From contig OX243816.1 of assembly GCA_945859605.1 (NCBI GenBank), positions 38,911,457 to 38,975,456 on the forward strand: 64,000 nt of DNA, read 5' to 3'. Of the stretch, positions 58,301 to 64,000 are shown piece after piece. Every line of letters begins with the position of its first letter. Position 1 is the stretch's first letter. Origin of the DNA: Lumbricus rubellus (taxonomy: Eukaryota; Annelida; Clitellata; Crassiclitellata; Lumbricidae). Both the position numbers and the translations under genes were made by a program. The notes under the pieces are model-generated. The model saw only the letters and a list, made by a program, of their open reading frames with translations. It was not told the origin of the DNA and did not search any database.

Positions 58301-61300
58301 TGCTGATAATGTTTTTTCTACTGATGTAGGGTGTTTTCAGAATGGTGAATCAGTTCTCGCAGGAACCAAATGGATGCATTCTGTTCTTCAAACAAGACCA
58401 GTAAGAAAATATAATTTGCTTAATTGTACGATAAGTTAGGTTGGCACAGAGGACACAGTTATGATTAGTTTTTTGGGTAAATTGAGGTGCTAGTGAAAGT
58501 TATTTATTCACTAGAGTTTTCAGCAAATTGTTACTGAATAAATTTAACCTGCCTGAGCAACTGCGCTGCCTCCTCTCTGGTAAACCGAACTTTGGGTGAT
58601 CTCCACTGGACATCAATCTATGGACAACCCCTCTGATTTGATGCAGCAACCTTGGAGAAGGGATGTCCTTTCATTCATTCATTCATTCATTCATTTCGAG
58701 AATTTATATAGTGCCTCTATAAGAAATCTACCCAGATGCGCTCCTCTGCTTAACGTTGGAGTATCGCTTACAAAATTTGGAGTTTGTGATTATGGTTATG
58801 ATTTCATTACATGATCTGCTCGTAGTGATGAACTTGTAAAATTCGATGATGCTGTTTATAGCTGAAATCTATTGCAGATATAATTTAAATGTTATTGTTC
58901 TGCTCAGTTTTCTGTGCTGAGTATAAGTTTGTTCGATCTCTGCAGCGATACGATTGATGTTCTGGACATGATGGTAGGAAAGATCCACACCATTTCGCTG
59001 CCTTTCAAAGTCCATTCCGTCTTCATGGTATCGCAGTATGATTGGCTGTTGACTGAACACCAGAATAACAAGTATTAAAATTGTCTTTTATCATTATTAT
59101 GAATGAAATCTTTATGTTCTATATTTTTAGTGATTGGGCTCACCCCTTGCAGTAGCATGTGTAACTGGTGAAAATGATTTTTCAAGTTTTTACATTTTTC
59201 ACCTCAGTTCGTTTCAGACCCATTTAGTGAATTGCTTTCAAAAATAGAACTATAGCTGAAAGCTTAGCAGTAGGCCTAACTGATGATACATATTCTACCA
59301 CATATTAGGTTGCCTTATTAAAATGATATAATCTTTAGGTGACATTAATATAAATGATGCATTTTGCAAAAATTATGACTGATGTGTTTTTTGCACAAGT
59401 AATGGAGAAAGAAAACTGAAAGTGAAGTAAAGCTTAATGCTAAAATATTGTCTAAGTTTTCACCATTCACAAACAAAGAATAATGTTTCTTTGCATTTCT
59501 TGGAGTAATGCAGAGCTATTGGAAATATTTTTTAGATTTAAACTGGCAATTTAACAGAAATCATATTTTGCGTTCCATTGTCTCATCCAATTTGTGTGTG
59601 TTGCAGGAAATATCTGCTGAGTCATACTGAACAGGAACCACTGACATTCAACCTTCAAGCAATACAGGACTCTGATCAAAATGGAGGTTAAGAGAATCTT
59701 ATTTTAAATAAAACTGTGTGATAGATGTATGTAAATATGGATCAGTATGTATCAAGACAGTTGTTTAGTGCCTGAAAATAGAGCTGAAACCATGTTTTAA
59801 ACCAGTTTTTGTGAATGCAGCACAACAAAAAATGATACATTTGTGACTTTAGAGTGCTCTTCTGTAATTTGGGCCTTTTACCATCAGCAGCGTGGAAGAC
59901 AGCATCTCTTTGTCCATCCATCCGGTATGGACCACCGACTCCTCCAAGACCAGCCGTGTTCATTCCACCTTGGGTAGTAACTGTACACCGGTACCACCAG
60001 CGCTGTACGTATGGATGGGGTGACATCGGGATGGTTCAGTGTGGAGAGTGGCGTTCGACAGGGCTGTAAGCTTGCCTCTGACCTGTTCTTGATGCCGATG
60101 GATCAGCTTTGCGTGCCATGATTCGAGGCCCCCCCAAACCTGGAAGAGACCGGTTGGACGACCAAGACACACATGGACCCGGACGGTCGACGCAGACCTG
60201 AGTCCGCTGGGCCTTGGACTAAACGCCGCTTGGAGATGCGCGCAGGACCGTGGTGGTTGGCGGAGAATTGTGGAAATGGCTACGCTCCGGAGTGGGGCTT
60301 GCCTTTGATGATGATAGTGATGGTGGTGGTTTGGGGATGTGGCAGTGGTAGTGGAGGTGCTTGCGGTGATGAAGGTTGTGGTAGCAGTGGTTCATTATTG
60401 ACTTTTGTTGCATAACTTGAGCATTCTGTTGTCTTCCAGCGGCGTATTTGGAGCATTTGGATCTGGTGGCCACTCGTCCACTTCCTGATTCGCATCTCAG
60501 CGTTGCTCTTGACCAGAAAATCCAAAGTCCAAACAGAGTCTTAGCAACGCGTGATACATATGCCGCCATTGGAGTTGGATTGCCAGACTGTGTTTGTAAT
60601 TTATTGCTGTCTGTTTTATTTGTTTTGAGGTTTTGTGCTATCATCATTCTCATGTTTTTAACAAAATAAGTCAGATTATATTGTAAATTGAGAGTAGGTG
60701 GTAAGATCACATCTGATTTTAGCACTGATTTGATTGGTACTTTGCTTGGATTATGACATTGATTAAATTCTTTTTATTAGATTGTCACCTTGATTAGATT
60801 TGGTACTTTTAATAGATTATGATATTCTCACCTTTCTAAGATTTGGTACTTTGATTATATCGAATTCTCACTTTGATTAGATTTTGTTCCCTGATTAGTA
60901 TATACCTTGATTGACTTTTGCACTTGGATTAGATGTTTACACTTTGATTTCATTCTCACGTTGATTGCATAAAAAATTTCAGGATGTTGCATATTATAAT
61001 CTCTAATTCTGCTTTGTGATAGAATGCTACTAGAAATGTTCTGAGATTAGATACATTATAAACAGATGTCATTTAATGAATAAATAATGGCCAAATTATA
61101 ATAATAATTTAATAATATTACCAAATCAGATTAAAGCATTCAGACATGGTTGTGATTTTGAAAGCGATGATTGGTTATAGATGTCTGTCGATATTTATAA
61201 GTCGAGTCGACCACAACCATCTTCGCTTCAGACGTTCAACGTTTCGATGGCCGAGCAGATGAGAGGACGGATCTCTTATCTGCCGGAGTCAGGACAAGTG

Positions 61301-63719
61301 GCCAGGATCTTATCTCCAGCGGAAGTACCAAAGGAAGTCATTCCAGAAGGTATAGATCACATTTTATATCAGCCGTTAGATCAAGCACTGGTAGTGCTGA
61401 TTTCATCATTGCCAGCCTGATGATAGAAATTCTGGGCCTCTAAGTAGAGCAACCAAGGGTCCTTAAATCATCTTAAATCTTAATTAGAAATAAATTTTTC
61501 AAAATAAATTGACCTGAAATTTTCTATTTAAATGTGAATTATCATTTTATTCAGTTGTAGTTTGAAGTTTAATTTCACGTTTAAATTACTGTAGTTAATT
61601 CACTGCAGTATTATATTTTAAAAGACAGAAATCACAACCTTTTGTGCATATAATTACCTAACGTACATTTGAATTGTATTGTATTGTAGTTATTGTTTTG
61701 TTTTGTATTGATTATGCAGCTTCATTATTGTTATTGTTGTCAATGCTGACTTCTTCCTTAGTCACCTTCTCAGTTTCATTGTTTACTCTGTTGTCACTTT
61801 CAGTGCCTTTGAGTGCTTCTTAAGATGGTGTCTGAATACCACTTACACATCACTGAGTCCTGCTCGTTTGCTTCTTAACTCTCTGCTTCCGTTGAGGTTG
61901 TATAATATTTTATAATGACGATGCTTATTGTCTGGCAGGTGTGAAGCCAAGGAGTCTTTCTGGTTTCCTTGAGTTGTCCGACGTCGTCAATCATCAACTG
62001 AGATACATTCCAATTCCTGGGTAAAGTACTAATGATGCAACAAATTAAATAGATGTCTAAGACAGGGGCTATATAAATTGAATCACTGAGTAGCACTATA
62101 TGAATCGACTGGTCAGTCAGTCAGTCAGTCAGTCGTTCAGTGATTTGGTTAGTTAGTAAGTCCTTCAGTTAGTTAGTGAGTCAGTCAGAGTTAACGATTT
62201 GAATTTGTGAAGCATCCTACTACCGGCACATAAAGCTGGTAAAGTGCTCTTGTAACGGCATGGCTGTGTTACTGCGCCATATAAATCGTCATAATTATTA
62301 GTATTATTATTATTACTATTATTATTATTATTATTATTATTGTTATTATTATTATGGTGCACTATCATTCATTGCTTTCGTGTTTTACATTACACAACTT
62401 GGTTTGTTTCTCCAGCGTCTCCAACCAGAATGTCTACAACCAGTGGTACTACGCCGGTTTCGGTGCATCAAACTTTGGTCTGATGTTATCCGAGATGAGC
62501 AACGATGGTTTGGTGACTGTGGACAGCGGAGGATGCATTCGACTGTGGGAGACAGCGGTCTTTAATCTGTCCAAATCACTCAAGCAGTGGCATAATCTGA
62601 TCGGGGAGAATGAACAACGACCTCTACAGGTTTCAACAAATGTCATTCTTGGTCAATTTCTGGCGCTGTTTTTATGTCTTGTCTATGACAGACTCATCGT
62701 AGTATTGGGGGGAAAGGGTGTTGCCTTCTGATTTTAAGAGTTGGCAAAAAGGTCCCATGAAATTGACTATATTCCTTTGAACATTGCTGGATCTCTTTGA
62801 AAATTACTTTTTCTCTTTGAACATTACTTAATCGCTTTGAACATTATGTAATCTTTTTGAACATTACTTAATCTCTTTGAGCATTTCTCAATAAATCTGT
62901 TTGAACGTCGACTATATCTCTTGAACATTACGGTACTTGATCTCTTTGAGGTTTGAACATTGATTTTATTTCTTTGTATGTAACTTTAATCTACACAAGC
63001 AATTCACGAATCTTCTTGAGCATTACTTGATGTTTCTGAACATTGCCTTAATCTCTTTGAAGAATACCTTTATCTCTTCCAGCATTACTTCATTTTTTAA
63101 CATCCTTGAACAATACCGTTCTGTCTTAGCATTACTTTACTTTACACTCCTTAAACACAGGAACACACGAACTCAGACTCAGTTCTACATCTTAATTGCA
63201 TGATTTCGTTGGTCAAGACTTCTATATCTATCTTTGTTTGTTTGAAGGTGACGTATGACAAGGAGCTGGGACAGATTCCAACGGGTCCAAAGCACGGCCA
63301 AATCGATCCAACTGGAGCGCCTCATGTTGGTGGTTCAAACTTTGCCGGTGGATCCGGTTAGTTGCTTCTTTTGCAGAACTTCTAGCATTTTGTGTGAGGT
63401 ACTTAAAGGGGCTCTATGTAATGTAATGTAATGTAATTGCCGGCACTACGGTATATCAAATCAAAGCCTGCTAGAACCAGGTTGGGTTAATTCTTTAGTA
63501 CGCAGATGTGAGGTTATGTAATTTATATTCTTTGTTTTATGTTGATTTTATTTGGCATTCGAAATTACTGCTGAGTTTATCGATTGTAATGATTGATTTT
63601 GTGAAGGTGGAATGAACACGGCTGGCCTTGGAGGAGTTGGTGGTCCATACCGGATGGATGGACAAGGAGACGCTGTCTTCCAGGTTGCTGACTGGGAAAA
63701 AGCTAATGTTCCAGAAGAT
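34242..63719 (+). CDS. VWA8: von Willebrand factor A domain-containing protein 8 (N-terminal about 1592 codons)
   Basis: Mitochondrial AAA+ ATPase. Exons: 34242-34365, 34919-35002, 35455-35510, 36159-36233, 36516-36626, 37210-37377, 38100-38264, 38682-38731, 39143-39251, 39584-39688, 40202-40324, 40872-41000, 42212-42289, 42687-42847, 43230-43343, 43579-43747, 44034-44105, 44590-44705, 45170-45279, 45937-46043, 46577-46725, 48047-48258, 50062-50181, 50405-50610, 51275-51426, 54971-55085, 55825-55963, 56468-56694, 57575-57688, 58330-58400, 58946-59071, 59607-59686, 60440-60591, 61181-61349, 61939-62020, 62416-62629, 63248-63356, 63607-63719. All phases agree. Exon 1 is an arginine-rich presequence without acidic residues. 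Residues 97-104 hold a degenerate first P-loop (GPPGPFRR). GSRGCGKS at 431-438 is canonical. GNQGVGKN (764-771) pairs with Walker B ILVIDEAD (826-833). It tracks human VWA8 throughout. The C-terminal VWA domain lies beyond the window. Confidence 0.95.
35100..35165 (+). repeat. LINE tail with GATT repeats
   Basis: GGTATGCTATATAAATTCTGATTGATTGATT resembles the 3' ends seen elsewhere. It lies in VWA8 intron 2. Confidence 0.5.
35668..35765. repeat. AGAATAGAAT low-complexity repeat
   Basis: Degenerate (TAGAA)n-like units in VWA8 intron 3. Confidence 0.8.
38529..38645. repeat. TGACCT-rich degenerate repeat
   Basis: Ten TGACCT hexamers in under 120 bases, in varied spacing, within VWA8 intron 7. 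Confidence 0.85.
38915..39030 (+). mobile_element. LINE ORF2 C-terminal fragment
   Basis: Encodes GLTWEEAARAAQNREGWKTC followed by IAQCAHSTRED, the usual end of RTE/I-like LINE ORF2 (WR...CA). It lies in VWA8 intron 8 and could be mistaken for an exon. Confidence 0.7.
39280..39365 (-). repeat. LINE tail remnant
   Basis: ATTCATTCATTCC, then AATTTATATAGC, then AGAGGTGCTCCCAGCCCAGGC. Orientation is minus (tail first on the plus strand). A similar copy lies at 55555-55635. Confidence 0.55.
39445..39575. repeat. GATGATG/TTG low complexity
   Basis: Trinucleotide-rich stretch just before exon 10. Confidence 0.8.
40460..40500. repeat. (ATC)n microsatellite
   Basis: CATCATCATC run in VWA8 intron 11. 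Confidence 0.9.
41057..41791. mobile_element. hAT-type element in VWA8 intron 12
   Basis: It begins CAGTGGCGTAGCAA and ends TTGCTACGCCACTG, flanked by an exact 8-bp duplication GTCAGGTT (41049-41056 and 41792-41799). Length is 735 bp, without a transposase ORF. An extra internal copy of the right end (TTGCTACGCCACTG at about 41642-41656) shows a terminal duplication or a nested insertion. Confidence 0.88.
42355..42520 (-). repeat. LINE fragment
   Basis: Shares GGAGGCAGAGATACACA and surrounding bases with the minus-strand LINE remnant at 31895-32250. It lies in VWA8 intron 13. Confidence 0.55.
42940..43010 (+). repeat. Degenerate partial copy of the exon 15 acceptor region
   Basis: GGTTGATATATGACAGACAACT resembles the start of VWA8 exon 15, GGTTGATACATGACAGAGAGCT, about 260 bases further on. 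It lacks a usable AG acceptor. Confidence 0.5.
43775..43860. repeat. AAT/GAT trinucleotide repeat
   Basis: Interrupted run just after exon 16. Confidence 0.9.
44800..44995. repeat. Two LINE-tail fragments
   Basis: GGGAGCACTCCCAACCAAACC near 44812, and ATTCATTCATTCATTAAGTG...GCGTCTCTTTAAAGG near 44900. Both belong to the dispersed tail family. Confidence 0.5.
47031..47854. mobile_element. hAT-type MITE nested in an older repeat
   Basis: The ends are CAGGGTGGAAA and TTTTTATCCACCCTG, flanked by an exact 8-bp duplication CAATGCCA (47023-47030 and 47855-47862). Subterminal regions are rich in GATTTAAATC. The interior contains a direct duplication (about 47450-47590 versus 47640-47760). No coding capacity. 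Confidence 0.88.
47895..47920. repeat. Short GGA repeat
   Basis: GGAGGAGGAGG run. Confidence 0.8.
48260..48480. repeat. Tandem duplication in VWA8 intron 22
   Basis: A block of about 120-130 bases (TTTTTATGCACTGTGCA...TGTGCACTGTGCTTTCTGG) occurs twice with moderate divergence. Confidence 0.7.
48830..49997. mobile_element. Fold-back mariner-like element in VWA8 intron 22
   Basis: The ends are CAGGGTGCGCC followed by an A9 run and GACCCCCCTA, and the inverted complement; TA flanks both sides (48828-48829, 49998-49999). The inverted similarity extends through almost the whole element as two stacked units per arm (about 48855-49030 and 49060-49250, mirrored at 49560-49790 and 49790-49990). The centre encodes a fragment ending GGGHIEHKL at about 49475-49525, like the C-terminus of Tc1/mariner-type transposases. 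Confidence 0.85.
50925..51060 (-). repeat. LINE tail remnant with ATTC repeats
   Basis: ATTCATTCATT run, a TTTATATAT segment and CAATCCCAGCATGGCTAGAAAGGACAG, matching the tail family. It lies in VWA8 intron 24. Confidence 0.55.
52740..52905 (+). mobile_element. LINE 3' end with GAATGAATG tail
   Basis: Begins CTGGAATGGCCTTCCCTTGA (coding remnant WNGLPL), then LKTFLFGRF-like codons. The GAGCGCCTCTGA / AGAGGCGCTATATGAA hairpin and an AATGAATGAAT tail follow. The tail form is like L2 LINEs. Confidence 0.75.
53235..53520 (+). repeat. Possible tRNA-derived SINE
   Basis: TGGCTGAGTAAAATG (A-box-like) and GGTTCGAAGCCC (B-box-like) lie about 75 bases apart, followed by a GAGGTGCTCT...GAAGGTGGTATAT tail. 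Confidence 0.4.
53825..54140 (+). mobile_element. LINE ORF2 C-terminus and 3' tail
   Basis: The frame 53836-54096 encodes LIVPRSRTAIRQRRAFSVAG followed by PVTWNELS and SLLKTVLIRPRLDWERS, the conserved end of L2/CR1-like ORF2. A GAGCGCTCCTGAGTAG / AGGAGCGCTATGTCAA hairpin and AATAAATG tail follow. This is the best-preserved copy of the family here. Confidence 0.82.
55540..55640 (-). repeat. LINE tail remnant
   Basis: CTATCTATGGAATTTATACAAC then AGAGGTGCTCCCGACCCAGGC and ATGGCTAAAGAG, parallel to 39280-39365. Confidence 0.55.
56885..56990 (+). repeat. LINE 3' end remnant
   Basis: LKSFLFP-like codons precede GAGAGCGCCTCTGAATAG and AGAGGCGCTTTACAAAGG. Confidence 0.65.
57387..57530. repeat. 24-bp tandem repeat, 6 units
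   Basis: Six essentially identical copies of TATAGCCTACATG... (24 bases each), ending 44 bases before VWA8 exon 29. Confidence 0.97.
57855..58170 (+). repeat. Dispersed repeat, possible SINE
   Basis: Contains TAGCTCAGTTGG at about 57929, a perfect pol III A-box, and two CAGTCCTCT(T/C)CCT blocks like that at 11990-12130. No clear B-box. Confidence 0.35.
58668..58745 (-). repeat. LINE tail with (ATTC)n
   Basis: ATTCATTCATTCATTC then GAATTTATATAGTGCCTC and CCCAGATGCGCTCC. Confidence 0.6.
59783..59972 (-). pseudogene. Inverted copy of VWA8 exon 38 and its 3' intron flank
   Basis: On the minus strand this repeats exon 38 from its acceptor edge (AAGGTGGAATGAACACGG) through GGTGGTCCATACCGGATGG and beyond. 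About 95 percent identity by eye over the first 76 bases falls to a patchy match over the following intron (TTTGTTGTGCTGCATTCACA, then CTGGTTxAAAACATG). The true exon is at 63607-63719. The copy lies in intron 32 in the opposite orientation, so it cannot be spliced into VWA8 in sense. Loss of the donor and frame past codon 26 makes it a relic. Confidence 0.88.
60000..60300 (+). mobile_element. Internally deleted LINE fragment beside the inverted exon
   Basis: It encodes WFSVESGVRQGCKLASDLFL (reverse transcriptase) at about 60030-60100. After a deletion near 60125 it resumes with RPRHTWTRTVDADLSPLGL and WRRIVEMATLRSGACL at about 60160-60298, the ORF2 end, followed by a GAT/GGT simple tail. It starts within about 30-60 bases of the inverted VWA8 copy. 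Confidence 0.8.
60720..60990. repeat. Degenerate TTGATTAGATTTGGTACT repeat
   Basis: Roughly 20- to 40-base units with variable spacing in VWA8 intron 33. Confidence 0.7.
62105..62195. repeat. (CAGT)n / (TTAG)n repeats
   Basis: CAGTCAGTCAGT grading into GTTAGTTAGT. Confidence 0.85.
62290..62355. repeat. (ATT)n microsatellite
   Basis: Trinucleotide run preceded by GCGCCATATAAAT, an LINE-tail-like signature. Confidence 0.9.
62755..63140. repeat. Degenerate 20-bp minisatellite in VWA8 intron 36
   Basis: About 15 imperfect copies of CTTTGAACATTACTTAATCT. Confidence 0.85.
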
Positions 63720-64000
63720 GTAGGCCTCTATCTTAAATCTTAAATGCACATGTATAGTTTATTGTTGTGCTGCATTCACAAGACAGCTGGTTCAAAACAT
63801 GACTGCAGCTGGTTAGTGTTATTGTAAACTTACCAGTTTGAACAAATGTAATGCATTACACTTGCATTTGTTCAAACTATGCATTGTTTAACAGTTGATC
63901 AAAGATTGCTAGTTGAGATGGATGATTAGTTTGCTTACCGGTACTGGTTGATTCTATCATTTTAACACTTTTGCAATGGTAGTGTACTAATTGCTACTGG
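63720..64000 (+). other. VWA8 intron 38 (window end)
   Basis: Begins at the donor gtaggc. No further exon before the edge. An inverted repeat of CAGTTTGAACAAATG and its complement flanks about 63834-63880. Confidence 0.6.

Noticed and set aside
59742..60026. 94-codon minus-strand ORF as an independent gene containing NTAGLGGVGGPYRMDG
   Set aside because: It is the inverted copy of VWA8 exon 38 read through into intron-derived and LINE-adjacent sequence; there is no start context or further exon.

Overview
This 64-kb window is animal nuclear DNA, AT-rich, with short exons bounded by GT/AG introns, many microsatellites and many transposon relics. Frequent AGGCCTA motifs and the protein similarities suggest a marine invertebrate, possibly an echinoderm or another deuterostome. 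That assignment is an inference and is weak.

Left part (1-13 kb). A tRNA-headed SINE and an LINE tail lie beside the first coding exon of a secreted type-2 cystatin (minus strand, running off the left edge). A complete three-exon rolling-stone-like membrane protein gene follows (2772-4555, plus). Next come a mariner-type MITE with perfect 108-bp inverted repeats, and a complete eight-exon THOC7 gene for an mRNA-export complex subunit (6656-12851, plus). Two THOC7 introns carry DNA transposon insertions.

Middle part (13-34 kb). Directly behind THOC7 is an apparently intact 3.1-kb DNA transposon (13730-16812). It has inverted ends, a 9-10 bp target duplication and one intronless 811-codon ORF that I cannot place in a named transposase family. 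A 5'-truncated LINE with a 15-bp target duplication follows. Then come a complete sigma-class glutathione S-transferase gene (plus, five coding exons and a candidate non-coding first exon) and the single-exon glycosyltransferase gene POMGNT2 (minus, 25833-27710). The divergent interval 27.7-34.2 kb holds only satellites and LINE remnants.

Right part (34-64 kb). One very long gene, VWA8, runs plus-strand to the right edge. I placed 38 coding exons with consistent phase, about 1592 codons. They cover the mitochondrial presequence and three AAA+ ATPase modules; the C-terminal VWA domain must lie beyond the window. Its introns contain a hAT-type element, a large fold-back mariner-like element, a hAT MITE nested in an LINE tail, several tandem repeats, and an inverted partial copy of the gene's own exon 38 next to an LINE fragment.

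The host genes are ordinary housekeeping or secretory genes with no shared pathway. The novelty is in the mobile elements, above all the 811-residue putative transposase, and in the inverted exon duplication inside VWA8.
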